From: Pedobacter cryoconitis
GTDB lineage: Bacteria; Bacteroidota; Bacteroidia; Sphingobacteriales; Sphingobacteriaceae
Direction: 5' to 3'
Length of the DNA: 64,000 bases
NCBI RefSeq assembly: GCF_003259615.1
Contig: NZ_QLLR01000030.1
Coordinates: 1 to 64,000 of the forward strand
Shown here: in pieces, positions 43,339 through 52,518 of the stretch
Layout of the letters: the number at the start of each line of letters is the position of its first letter
Numbering within the stretch: position 1 is the stretch's first letter
Made by a program: the position numbers and the translations under genes
Notes under the pieces: model-generated
Told to the model about the DNA's origin: nothing
The model's database searches: none
The model's input: the letters and a program-made list of their open reading frames with translations, nothing else

Positions 43339-45698
43339 TTATTTTGATAAACAGAGTTTTTCAGTCTCCCAAAAGTATAACTTGCAATAAGTCTGAAATA
43401 ATTTGTATGGAGAGTCCGGTCAAAATAAATATCTGTTTGTCCTACTCCATAATTTCCCGCAGTATTTGATTTGTGAAAAATATCATTTGCAATTAACCTC
43501 CCTTTCAACGAGTTATGAAAGAAATTCTTTTCCAGACCTAAAGTAATTGTAGACCTGCTTTTATTATAATAAAGCCCATAATACCGATCACCCACATACC
43601 AGGCAAGCACTTGAACCTTAAACAGCTCACGTACATTAAAAGTATTATTTGAGTACAAATATACCTGCGGTCTTGGCGTTACGGTCACAAAAGAAAACTG
43701 ATGATCAATTGATTTACTATAACTCAAATTAACCGTATTTACAGTTGTCCACCATTTGGTATTGAAAGAGGCCGACAAGGAGGTAAACCAGGTATGGTCG
43801 CGTTCCAGATTAATTGCTTTTAAGACATAACTATTTGGTTTTTCACCTCTTAAAGCCGCCGCACTTAAAGGATTTAACGTGTAATTATAACCCGCTTTCA
43901 GGTCAAATATTTTATAATTGGCCCCTAGTTCAAAAGCGTGTACTTTTTCCGGAATCAGGTTAGGATTCCCCTCTATACTGGTAAAAGGGTCCTGATAAAT
44001 TACAAAAGGATTCAATGCCTGGTACCTCGGTCTTGTTATTTTTGAGGTATAAGCGGCACGTAGTTTAAGATCCTCTGAGATATTTCTCTGGATGAACAGG
44101 TTAGGGAAAAAATTAAAATACTTATTTTCAACTACTTGTCCACCACCCACAGTAGTTTTCAAGCTATAATCCGTCCATTCTCCCCTGATCCCAAATCCAT
44201 ATTTTGTCTGTTTATCCATAGCGTCACTATAGTTAAAATAGGCAGCAGGTATACGCTCGGTATAATTGAAATCACTGGACAAATCCTTAGCTAAAGTAAA
44301 GTCCTCCCCATTTTCAGCAACCAGAAATTTTGTACCTGATGAGGTATGGGCATAGCTGAATTTAGTACCCACTTCTAGTTTGCGGTTAGCATTGAACGCC
44401 TTCGCATAATCTAATTGCGTGCTTGAAATCGTGATTTGATGCTGCACATCATTCTTTAGCAATCGATAGGTATTGTTATCATTTACAGTATTGGTTTCTG
44501 AAATCAGATCATGAATAGTCGTGTTAAAGTGTGAATATTGACTTCCTGCAAAAAGCACCGATCCCAGTGTATCCAGAATTTTATTATAATTTAAAGTCAG
44601 CGAGTGATTATGCCTGGCCTCATCTTTAGCAATATTGCTGGTATAAAAACTGGAACCCTGATTTGATATGATCTTATTTTTACTGTGCTGACTTCCGCCC
44701 AAATCCTCAAGATTGCCACTATATCCCAGGGAAATATTCTGTTGCGGGTTCTTATTGTATTGGATTCCAAAACCAAAGTTCGAAAAGTTATTGTATTTAC
44801 GTTTCCAATCTGTCGTTAATTCAGACTTTAAATAATCCTGCTGAGCCGGCCTGGTCCTGGTTGTATATAAGATCTCCCTGCTTTTTCCAGTTAAAAGTCC
44901 ATAATTACCTGTCATGGAGAATTTGCCTTTAGCAGAGCTTAAATCCAGTAAAGTGTTCGCGTCGGCACCTGCAAATTTTGAGGCACTAACCTGCTGAATG
45001 GCAGAGCCGAAAACCCCCTCCATGGTATTAGATTTCATTACAATATTAATTACGGCTTTTCCCTCTGCGTCGTATTTCGAGGATGGGTTAGTTATGATCT
45101 CAATCTTTGAAATTTGCGAAATCGGGATAGAGGCCATTCTTTCTGTCGTAATTTGTGTACCATTCAGGTAAATAATAGCGTCTCCTTTACCGAATATGGA
45201 AATCCTCCCTTCGTTGACGATCACATTCGGAGCCTTTGATAAAATTTCATTGACTGAACTACTGCCAGCCAAAATGGTGCTGGCTACATTGACCTCCATA
45301 TTTCCATTAGGGTTTGATTTGATTAATGGGGTCTGGCTCCTGATCTGGATTTCGTTAAGCTGCATCCTGGTGTCTCTGATTATAATACTCCCCAGGTTAA
45401 TGAGCGCTTGCCCCTGATACTTTACGTGTATGATGGTATCCGCAAATAATAAAGAGGTAAATTTCAGTAAGACTTCTTTATGCTGTAGGTCTGAAATTTC
45501 AAAGTTACCATTGCTAAAACTGGTTCCTTTAAGAAGAGTGGAGTCATTGACAGCCAACACGGCTATATTCCCTATCAATGCGTCCTGGTTTATACTTTTA
45601 ACGTGACCTGAAATGGAAATGATATGCTGGGCTTTAAGCCTTGCCGGAAAAAAATTGAGTACAGTAAAACTGACTGCTAAAAGAAAAAAGAGCTTCAT
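43302..45698 (-). CDS. TonB-dependent receptor, OMP_b-brl_3 family
   Basis: A 798-residue outer-membrane receptor with a signal peptide (ending RLKAQ), an N-terminal carboxypeptidase-like domain (ISGHVKSINQDALIGN), a plug (LNEIQIRSQTPLIKSN, PSSKYDAEGKAVINIVMKS) and a long barrel. It resembles the receptor at 33202 in layout. The last barrel strand probably ends near ASYTFGRLKNSVY; the remaining tail KQTGQTENSRAN is encoded by the 19-bp tandem repeat and is likely non-structural. The AraC gene at 45810 lies just upstream on the same strand and is the likely regulator. Confidence 0.87.
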   Translation of the reverse strand: MKLFFLLAVSFTVLNFFPARLKAQHIISISGHVKSINQDALIGNIAVLAVNDSTLLKGTSFSNGNFEISDLQHKEVLLKFTSLLFADTIIHVKYQGQALINLGSIIIRDTRMQLNEIQIRSQTPLIKSNPNGNMEVNVASTILAGSSSVNEILSKAPNVIVNEGRISIFGKGDAIIYLNGTQITTERMASIPISQISKIEIITNPSSKYDAEGKAVINIVMKSNTMEGVFGSAIQQVSASKFAGADANTLLDLSSAKGKFSMTGNYGLLTGKSREILYTTRTRPAQQDYLKSELTTDWKRKYNNFSNFGFGIQYNKNPQQNISLGYSGNLEDLGGSQHSKNKIISNQGSSFYTSNIAKDEARHNHSLTLNYNKILDTLGSVLFAGSQYSHFNTTIHDLISETNTVNDNNTYRLLKNDVQHQITISSTQLDYAKAFNANRKLEVGTKFSYAHTSSGTKFLVAENGEDFTLAKDLSSDFNYTERIPAAYFNYSDAMDKQTKYGFGIRGEWTDYSLKTTVGGGQVVENKYFNFFPNLFIQRNISEDLKLRAAYTSKITRPRYQALNPFVIYQDPFTSIEGNPNLIPEKVHAFELGANYKIFDLKAGYNYTLNPLSAAALRGEKPNSYVLKAINLERDHTWFTSLSASFNTKWWTTVNTVNLSYSKSIDHQFSFVTVTPRPQVYLYSNNTFNVRELFKVQVLAWYVGDRYYGLYYNKSRSTITLGLEKNFFHNSLKGRLIANDIFHKSNTAGNYGVGQTDIYFDRTLHTNYFRLIASYTFGRLKNSVYQNKQTGQTENSRAN

Positions 45699-45779
45699 GG
45701 ATTTTTAACGATTGAATTTGTTTCAAGGCGAAAGTCCAAAAGAAATCGTATCCAGAGGTGCTATAAACAGGAATCAGGA

Positions 45780-45801
45780 GTACGGATTTATAAATCCATA
45801 C
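45780..45801. promoter_or_regulatory. Inverted repeat upstream of the TonB receptor
   Basis: GTACGGATTTATAAATCCATAC is a near-perfect palindrome (one mismatched pair) between the AraC stop and the TonB receptor start. It could be a terminator without a U tract or an operator for the receptor. Confidence 0.4.
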
Positions 45802-45809
45802 TTCATGCG

Positions 45810-46871
45810 CTATTGTTTCAGCATACTTTGCTGATAATTTAAGGGGGTAGTATTGGTTTGTTTTTTGAAGGCAGCAAAGAAGGTGGATTTAGAGTTAAAC
45901 CCTACTTCATAACCGATAGATTCGAGGGTAAGCCTGTCATCCGTACTGATAATTTTGCAAGCTTCTTTTATTCTGAATTCATTAACGAATGTGGTGAAGT
46001 TCTTCCCAAGATTATCATTTAATAATTGTGATAACTGGTGACTGGAAATGTTAATTCCTTTTGATAGATCACTTAGTTTGAGGTCAGGATTCTTATAAAA
46101 TTCGTTTTCAAGCATTATTTTTTCGAGCTTCCTGATCAGAATTTCTGCGTCTGCTTCATTTACTCTTTTAACAGGCGGTTTATTTGGTGTCAGCAGGAAT
46201 AAATCATCTGTTTTCTTTCGGTACAGGATGACAGAAATGATCAGGTATAAGATGAAAGAGAAAACAACTGCTCCACTGATATAAGAGGTAAAAGGTGCAT
46301 TGATAAGTGCAAGGAAATAAAAGATAAAGATGATAGCATTACTAATAAAGATCATTAAAAGCCATGTTTCGGGCGCAGTCATTGGAGATTCTTTCAGCAG
46401 CAGCTTTTTAAACATTCCTTTGAGTAAAAATCCGGCAGAAAGCAGGTAAATGAGCCATTGTGTATAAATTGCCCATACGAAATAATGGGTCCAGAGCACC
46501 GGGTAATCCTGGTATGGAAATCTTATCCCTGCTGTTATAATGAGCGTAAACAGTAGTGCAAGACTCCAGGTCCAGCTGCGTTTGAGTGTACCGATTTGCC
46601 CTGTAGCAGATCTCAGAAAATAATAAAGAAATGGACCGATGAAAAAACAGGCAGAAAGACCAACTTGCAGATAAATTTTAGGAAGACTTCCATTAAAATG
46701 CAGGAAAACGGATTTTCCGACCCGTACACTCAGAACAAACAGCAAAGCACCTAAAAAATAATTCGTCAGATACTTTTTCCGCGTAAAGAAGAAAAAATAA
46801 ACGCCAAGAATCAATGCGTTGAAAGTACCCAAAGCACTGAAAAAGAATAAGAGTCCCTGGCTGACGTTCAT
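45810..46871 (-). CDS. Membrane-anchored AraC family regulator
   Basis: A 353-residue protein with six to seven hydrophobic helices in the first 220 residues and a C-terminal AraC domain (LSDLSKGINISSHQLSQLLND; LESIGYEVGFNSKSTFFAAF). It has the same architecture as the regulator at 6412, including the GFNSKS.F motif in the second HTH. The membrane part probably senses an envelope signal. It lies 111 bases upstream of the TonB receptor gene on the same strand and is its likely regulator. Confidence 0.85.
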   Translation of the reverse strand: MNVSQGLLFFFSALGTFNALILGVYFFFFTRKKYLTNYFLGALLFVLSVRVGKSVFLHFNGSLPKIYLQVGLSACFFIGPFLYYFLRSATGQIGTLKRSWTWSLALLFTLIITAGIRFPYQDYPVLWTHYFVWAIYTQWLIYLLSAGFLLKGMFKKLLLKESPMTAPETWLLMIFISNAIIFIFYFLALINAPFTSYISGAVVFSFILYLIISVILYRKKTDDLFLLTPNKPPVKRVNEADAEILIRKLEKIMLENEFYKNPDLKLSDLSKGINISSHQLSQLLNDNLGKNFTTFVNEFRIKEACKIISTDDRLTLESIGYEVGFNSKSTFFAAFKKQTNTTPLNYQQSMLKQ

Positions 46872-47022
46872 ATATAAACTATTTAATCTTTAGTCCTGTT
46901 AAATATTAATTTTCCAATTTAAACTACAGCGTGTAATTTCATGAAAAATAAGGAATATTAAGATTCAATTATATATTTTTAATTGATAATTTAGTTAAAC
47001 CAGCTTATAGATACTACTGACT

Positions 47023-47982
47023 TCATTGAACGGTCGCCAGTAAATCATGTGGATAGCCTAAAATAACAGCACTCAGCTGATCGAGTTGAATGATATGATC
47101 AGGACTTAATTCAACAGATGTAGCTTTTAAACCAGCATTGATATGATCAATTGTACGTGCCCCGATTATTGGGAAACCACCTTTTGATAAAATCCAGGCT
47201 AAAGCGACCTGACCAGGTTCAACATGAAGTTCATTTGCAATGACAAAGAGTTGATCGATTATTATTGTTGTGAGCTCATTTTCCTGGTAATCCGAAGCTT
47301 GATTAAGCTTCATACGTCCGGTTTCACCTTTACGATACTTTCCTGTCAACAGACCACCTGCTAATGGCGAATACATCATGGTAGCTAAACCAAATTGAGC
47401 AGCCATAGGAATGAATTCACGATCAGCAGTGCGCTGCAATAAGTTATATTCCAGCTGAATGGCAGTTAAATGTGAGGAATTCGCAATGGCAGCTGTCTTC
47501 CAGGCGGGAAAGTTTGCCAAACCAGTATACAGGATTTTTCCGGAACTCACCAAGTCTTCAAGCCCTCTTATAATTTCATCAAAAGGAGTTACGCCATCAT
47601 CGAAATGTGGCATATAAATATCTATGTAATCAGTTTTCAGGCGTTTCAAACTTAATTCTACACCTTGTTTCATTGCCTTACGGTGATTTCCGGAATTACT
47701 GATGGCCGGTTTGGATTCGCTACTTCGCGTATATTTAGTGGAAATGATAAAATTACTCCGCTGATGTTCAATAAATTTTCCGACCAGCTCTTCAGATTCA
47801 CCAAATTGATAAGTATCGGCAGTATCTATAAAGTTACCTCCGGCATCTGCATAAGCAGCCAATATCTGCTTTGCATCTTCAGGTTTTGCGCCGTACCCTT
47901 TTCGTGTTCCAAGCATGGAGGCACCTAATATGAGTTCACTAGCATATAATCCTGTGTTTTTTCCAAATAACTTATATTTCAT
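47023..47982 (-). CDS. Aldo/keto reductase
   Basis: A 319-residue AKR barrel with the catalytic residues in NFIDTADTYQFG (Asp, Tyr), ISTKYTRS (Lys) and DIYMPHFDDG (His). The nucleotide-binding end is GFPIIGARTIDHINA. It should reduce carbonyls with NADPH. The 5' side carries a 13-bp tandem repeat just before the start codon, and a divergent HxlR regulator begins 160 bases away; HxlR proteins often sense reactive electrophiles and control such reductases. Confidence 0.9.
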   Translation of the reverse strand: MKYKLFGKNTGLYASELILGASMLGTRKGYGAKPEDAKQILAAYADAGGNFIDTADTYQFGESEELVGKFIEHQRSNFIISTKYTRSSESKPAISNSGNHRKAMKQGVELSLKRLKTDYIDIYMPHFDDGVTPFDEIIRGLEDLVSSGKILYTGLANFPAWKTAAIANSSHLTAIQLEYNLLQRTADREFIPMAAQFGLATMMYSPLAGGLLTGKYRKGETGRMKLNQASDYQENELTTIIIDQLFVIANELHVEPGQVALAWILSKGGFPIIGARTIDHINAGLKATSVELSPDHIIQLDQLSAVILGYPHDLLATVQ

Positions 47983-47986
47983 GATT

Positions 47987-48039
47987 TTGATTTTATGTTG
48001 TTGATTTATGTTGTTGATTTATGTTGTTGATTTATGTTG
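47987..48039. repeat. 13-bp tandem repeats in the aldo/keto reductase leader
   Basis: TTGATTTATGTTG occurs three times head to tail at 48001-48013, 48014-48026 and 48027-48039, preceded by a fourth copy with one extra T. On the minus strand the array lies in the untranslated leader, ending a few bases before the ATG at 47982. Slippage here would change leader length. Confidence 0.75.
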
Positions 48040-48099
48040 TAAAATTCATCATACGAGCCATAAGATACAAGTACGGCTAAATTCAGCTATAGCTAATAG

Positions 48100-48122
48100 T
48101 ATATTTGTATGACCTATATTTG
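48100..48122 (+). promoter_or_regulatory. Two Bacteroidota -7-like boxes before the HxlR gene
   Basis: TATATTTG, matching the Bacteroidota -7 consensus TAnnTTTG, occurs at 48100-48107 and 48115-48122. No clear -33 TTG box accompanies either copy. The second lies 19 bases before the GTG start of the HxlR gene. Confidence 0.4.
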
Positions 48123-48141
48123 AGCCTTAAATCAATTTGCT

Positions 48142-48495
48142 GTGTACGAAAAAAAGATTCCAGTTTCACTGGATTGCGGATTACACTTGTTCATGGAAGT
48201 GATCAATGGAAAATGGAAGATCAATCTGATCTGGTGTATTTATTCAGGTATTAAACGCCCTGGAGAGTTACAGCGAAAAATACCTAAAGCATCCAGAAGG
48301 GTTTTAGATACGCAGCTGAAACAGCTAACCGATCATGGTATCATTTCTAAAATTACTTATCATGAAAGTATTTTAAAAGTGGAATATGAATTGACTCCTT
48401 TGGGGAAAACATTAATACCTGCGATTGGTTTTGCCGCCCAGTGGGGAGAAGATCATCGCGCAGCATTAGAAAAAGTGATAAAATCGCAGGAATGA
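48142..48495 (+). CDS. HxlR family transcriptional regulator
   Basis: A 117-residue MarR/HxlR-type winged-helix protein. LHLFMEVINGKWKINLIWCIYSGIKRPGELQRKIP and ASRRVLDTQLKQLTDHGII are diagnostic of the family. A Cys at residue 11 (SLDCGL) is at the position used by thiol-sensing members. The start is a GTG at 48142. It is divergent from the aldo/keto reductase gene, which it probably represses. Its stop directly abuts that of the converging SWIM gene. Confidence 0.87.
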   Translation: MYEKKIPVSLDCGLHLFMEVINGKWKINLIWCIYSGIKRPGELQRKIPKASRRVLDTQLKQLTDHGIISKITYHESILKVEYELTPLGKTLIPAIGFAAQWGEDHRAALEKVIKSQE

Positions 48496-49863
48496 TTACC
48501 TCTTAATCTTCATTTTTACTGCGAGAATGTGTTTACACAAACCTCTGTTATTTTGATGCGTAGTAAACCAGTTGCAGGTACATTGAAAAACATCATCTTT
48601 CTTTCCCGATACATCTTTCTTTCCCAAAATTGTATGTATTACACCAGAACTTCCTTTGACCTGCGCTTTGATGCTATTTTGGTCCTGCACTAAAATCTCA
48701 ATATCCCCCTGATTAACAAGCTTAATAGCATTTTGAATTCTTGGATTCAAGCTTTTAAGCCGTGATAATCTAAAAGGCAGCTTTCTGTAAAAATAAGAAT
48801 TGGTATATAAATCATACCCCAGTAAGCCAATGCTTGAAAGCGAGGCCTGCAAATTATCCATGGTTGTAAATTGAAGGTCATTTGCTATAGAAATAAGTGT
48901 TGGCTGAAAGATTTCATTTGTCTTGAACAAATGATTAATATCAGTTATCAATTCATCCGGTAGTTCACTTGTCAGATTTTCAAGATTCTTCCCTTCTCCA
49001 GAAAATCCTCTGTAAACACTATCAGATAATAAGAATAACATACGAATATCTTTAAAATCTAAAGTAATCGCGGTACTTTGCTGATCCTGACTCTGATAAA
49101 AAGAAATACTATCAATAAACATTAATAAATTTTCGATCAGACTAAGCCGGTGTATACCTCCAATTCTGACACTATCAGGTTTTTGCTGTGTAGAAAAACT
49201 ATAGGCATTTCCCGATTTCACGAGAAAATAATCTCCTTTAACAGGTGTCTTTGGCAAAGCCCGGAACAATTGTATAGCCTGGATTTTATCAAGTTTAAAA
49301 ATCAAATTCATTTGAGATAAATAAACTTGCACATTTCCCAATCCTTTGATCCACCGATCTGGCAAACTTACTTTCTTTTCTGTAGTTGCTGCGTTTTCAG
49401 TGATGACCTGCATGTCTTTGGACCCCACAGCAATCAACAGTTTTTCATTTCTTCCAACCGTATTGAAAGCTCTTATTGTTGCATCATTAAAGTCTACATT
49501 GGTACATCCTGGTTGAATAAATTCGCCATCAATCCCTTCTTTTAGTATATCTATCCTTGCATATATACTATTGCAGGAGGAAAATGCTTCAAAATGCAAC
49601 TGTTCATTCCCTACAGAAACAATAGGATCACGCAGGCTAATCCGCTGATCAGGAGTAATTGCAAAATGAGCACGAACAGTTTTCGCCAGTGTGCTTAAGC
49701 ATTTTGAAGCGATAAATGAATTGATAATATTTCCATAAAAAAAACAAGGTACATAATTATCTTTCTCTACCTCTGAACAGTGGGACAGGATAAAAGATTT
49801 ATCATTTCCTTTAATTGTTATGGTAGAGGCACTTTTATAACGATATTCAAAATCCGGGATCAT
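48496..49863 (-). CDS. SWIM zinc-finger protein
   Basis: A 455-residue protein whose last 30 residues form a SWIM zinc finger (FQCTCNWFTTHQNNRGLCKH: the CxC...CxH pattern). The rest is predicted beta-rich and helical without a recognisable enzyme motif. SWIM domains bind DNA or proteins. The start overlaps the DUF6493 stop by 4 bases (ATGA), and the two genes follow a SUFU-ankyrin gene. In other bacteria SWIM/DUF6493-type proteins occur with MoxR ATPases and VWA proteins, which are not present here. Confidence 0.83.
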   Translation of the reverse strand: MIPDFEYRYKSASTITIKGNDKSFILSHCSEVEKDNYVPCFFYGNIINSFIASKCLSTLAKTVRAHFAITPDQRISLRDPIVSVGNEQLHFEAFSSCNSIYARIDILKEGIDGEFIQPGCTNVDFNDATIRAFNTVGRNEKLLIAVGSKDMQVITENAATTEKKVSLPDRWIKGLGNVQVYLSQMNLIFKLDKIQAIQLFRALPKTPVKGDYFLVKSGNAYSFSTQQKPDSVRIGGIHRLSLIENLLMFIDSISFYQSQDQQSTAITLDFKDIRMLFLLSDSVYRGFSGEGKNLENLTSELPDELITDINHLFKTNEIFQPTLISIANDLQFTTMDNLQASLSSIGLLGYDLYTNSYFYRKLPFRLSRLKSLNPRIQNAIKLVNQGDIEILVQDQNSIKAQVKGSSGVIHTILGKKDVSGKKDDVFQCTCNWFTTHQNNRGLCKHILAVKMKIKR

Positions 49864-52415
49864 TTGCCTTTCAATTTTGCTAAAGTGAGGGTATCAATTT
49901 CTTTACTAAGAGATTTTGACCAATCTATATAGTAAGCAATTATCTTTTTGCTGTTAGCAGGTATTTTATTGACATCAAAATGCTGAATACAGCTTTCTAA
50001 AACAAGCAGCTGAAATTCTTTAATTTTTATGGAGCCCACAGGCTTATCAAAATATTCTATTAATCTATTGACAGGAGAAAAATTCAGTGCAACCAACCTC
50101 CCTATTATTGTGGCTAAAAAGGCTAAATTCTGCTTTTTATTTAAAATTGAGAACTCAATATACTCAGCAGCAAGATCTCTGGAAATTTTCTTTTCAAATA
50201 ATAGACAGACTGCAATGTAAAGCCATCCGCTATGATATATCCTTAATTGATGATTTAGCAAAAATTGAAGCGGATATAAACAATCTTCCAGTTCAGCAAC
50301 TTCATTTCCACTGGAGGTATCAGGAATATACCTGCATAACAAAGCTTCTAAGTATTGAGGTGTCAAGCTCATCTGATAAGGGATCTCTTCTCTATAACCT
50401 GTTTTAAAAGGAGCCAGATTATAAAAAAGCGTGGGATAAGATGTTGTTCTCTTTTGATAAAACCAGGCACTATTCCAATTATCTTCTAATGCTAAACGAT
50501 ACCAGGTAGCATATTCATTTTTATCGATCTCCACGCTAAAGTCAAGATTAAAAGGTTTGCAAACAGTCGGATATGCTTTAGCGCTGGTACTTTCGAATCG
50601 ATCGAAATTAGAAGACGGGTGTTTTATTCTCGCAATCTGCGTCCAAAGGGGTAATAAGTCATTTGTTGGTTTAAGTTCATCCGAGATACCCAGAGCGTAG
50701 TGAATAGCATCTGCATAATTTCCTTTTAATGTTTTGGCTAACCGGATACTTTCTTCGTTGACAAAACTATAAAGCAGTCTATTACATGCCACAACCAGAT
50801 CTTCAGGTTCAATCTTTATGTTTTGGGCCTCATATTGAAGCAAACGTTGGATAAGGATTTCCGGGTGAATGTAAAATGGAACATGTGTAGGGGTAGAAAG
50901 AAATGGTATTTTAAGCTTAGAAATTAAATTCCCTGAGAATGAAGTATTAGATGCCGAATTACCGGAAGCTAATTTTTGCTGCATCCATAGGGACTTATGT
51001 TTTAAAAACGGGACCGACTCTTCACTCCTTTCGTTAACAATAGCCTTTTTATTGATCCAGTAATCCATAAAATCAGCAAAACAAGTCATGACTTCATTTC
51101 CCCAGAACTTATTAAAAAGTTGTTTACCATAGGGTTTAAGTTGCTTTTCAAAGCCGGAAGGGATTATATCCTGCAGCTGATTCAATCCTTCAAAAAACAA
51201 GTCAATATCTAACGCAGATTTCGTTCTGATACAGGCACCAATTTGGAAAAGTAGCTCTTCCCAGGTAGATGGGATATTGACCGGAACAAGTAGTAGATCT
51301 TGTTCAGCTTTATGCCTGGCAATTTCTGATTCATGGGTGTCAATTTTAGATTCATAATTTTCCGTTTCTGTTCCAAGATTAGCACTTTCCGATCCGTGAT
51401 TGCCAGTTCCTGTTCCTTGATTACCAGTTTTTGTTTCTTGGTTGCCAGTTCCTATTCCTTGATTTCCACTTTCCGGGTTCATATTTACTACTGAATTATT
51501 CAGACCAAGAATAGATTTAGGTTTCCCTTTCAGATTATCATGATAAGGTTGAACGAGTTCATTTAAAAGTTCCTTAGCAATATATTTCACCAGCATCAGG
51601 GCCGTTTTTTCCTGAATTTTAAGATCAGGCTGTATTAATAATAAGCTTAGTTCTTCAGCAATGCTTTTATCTTTATAATCAGGTTTTGATAATATAGAAT
51701 CTACTATTTCCAGACTGATCAAAATTGATTTCTCACATTTCTCTTTTGAAAAAATAACAGGAATATTAGCTAAAAACCCGGCATGATCGAAGTCTTCATC
51801 TTTGTATAACAAATGAATTTGTTTGACAGCAAAATTTATCAAACCCGTGCTGCCAGTATTGAGTAAAGAAAACAGAAGATTTTGATGAAGTAAGTATTCT
51901 CCTTTACTGGTTTTTAACAGTTCCAATAGCCGGGTATGCCAATCAAGATGTGGTTTTTTCCAATTGTTTAACAATGATTCCATCAGCTGCTGAATAAGAA
52001 GCCGATCAAATACGTACCCCTTTTCCAAAAGAAGCTGAAATATTTCTGTCCAGAATTCAGTCACTCTTTTACAGACAGTCCCATTTGGTGTTTCCCATTT
52101 AGAAGTGTCCAGAACAGGGATTTCATATTTATAAAACTGAAGGAAAACCTTGGTCAATACTTCTGGGTTGTCCCATAAATAATCAGCATCTTCCCGGGTA
52201 TTTCTTTTGAACATAGGAATTGTAAAGAGTGCCCTGACAAACAACTCTTCATCAAACTTGATTAACCCATGTTTATACAACTCCCATAATACAGTAAAAT
52301 CTAATGTATGCAGATAAGCAATTGTCTGAGTACGTTCCTGCACAGTTAAAGCCTTATAATAATTTAAAACCTCCTGCCAATTCTTATCCTTTATAAACTG
52401 TTTTATTACATCCAT
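49860..52415 (-). CDS. DUF6493 family large helical protein
   Basis: An 851-residue protein of the DUF6493 type, mostly alpha-helical with an ARM/HEAT-like look and no evident catalytic residues or membrane helices. A low-complexity insert at about 312-367 consists of seven-residue units (GNQGTGT, GNQETKT, GNHGSES, ANLGTET and so on) that break the fold. The rest looks conserved across the protein (WYRLALEDNWNSAWFYQKR). It is the central gene of the operon with SUFU-ankyrin and SWIM proteins. Its role is unknown; a scaffold within a conflict-related complex is a reasonable guess. Confidence 0.7.
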   Translation of the reverse strand: MDVIKQFIKDKNWQEVLNYYKALTVQERTQTIAYLHTLDFTVLWELYKHGLIKFDEELFVRALFTIPMFKRNTREDADYLWDNPEVLTKVFLQFYKYEIPVLDTSKWETPNGTVCKRVTEFWTEIFQLLLEKGYVFDRLLIQQLMESLLNNWKKPHLDWHTRLLELLKTSKGEYLLHQNLLFSLLNTGSTGLINFAVKQIHLLYKDEDFDHAGFLANIPVIFSKEKCEKSILISLEIVDSILSKPDYKDKSIAEELSLLLIQPDLKIQEKTALMLVKYIAKELLNELVQPYHDNLKGKPKSILGLNNSVVNMNPESGNQGIGTGNQETKTGNQGTGTGNHGSESANLGTETENYESKIDTHESEIARHKAEQDLLLVPVNIPSTWEELLFQIGACIRTKSALDIDLFFEGLNQLQDIIPSGFEKQLKPYGKQLFNKFWGNEVMTCFADFMDYWINKKAIVNERSEESVPFLKHKSLWMQQKLASGNSASNTSFSGNLISKLKIPFLSTPTHVPFYIHPEILIQRLLQYEAQNIKIEPEDLVVACNRLLYSFVNEESIRLAKTLKGNYADAIHYALGISDELKPTNDLLPLWTQIARIKHPSSNFDRFESTSAKAYPTVCKPFNLDFSVEIDKNEYATWYRLALEDNWNSAWFYQKRTTSYPTLFYNLAPFKTGYREEIPYQMSLTPQYLEALLCRYIPDTSSGNEVAELEDCLYPLQFLLNHQLRIYHSGWLYIAVCLLFEKKISRDLAAEYIEFSILNKKQNLAFLATIIGRLVALNFSPVNRLIEYFDKPVGSIKIKEFQLLVLESCIQHFDVNKIPANSKKIIAYYIDWSKSLSKEIDTLTLAKLKGK
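51337..51480. repeat. 21-bp coding repeats inside the DUF6493 gene
   Basis: About six 21-base units begin TT(G/A)CCAGTT(C/T)CTG and similar, best preserved at 51400-51462. They encode consecutive seven-residue Gly/Asn/Glu/Thr-rich units. The array keeps the frame because 21 is a multiple of three, so copy changes would lengthen or shorten a linker. Confidence 0.75.
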
Positions 52416-52432
52416 ATTTTTCTTTCTTAATC

Positions 52433-52504
52433 ATTGGGGTTATTCCAGATTATCACAGATAATATCCGATAATCAGAAATAGCATAATAATAATTATCCC
52501 CAAT
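52433..52504 (-). ncRNA. Nested inverted repeats between SUFU-ankyrin and DUF6493 genes
   Basis: ATTGGGGTTATT (52433-52444) can pair with AATTATCCCCAAT (52492-52504) with a bulge, enclosing GATTATC (52448-52454) and GATAATC (52468-52474), which also pair. The structure occupies most of the 103-base gap before the DUF6493 start. It could be a partial terminator, an attenuator or an RNA-processing site that sets gene dosage. Confidence 0.4.
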
Positions 52505-52518
52505 TTCTTACCTGATTA

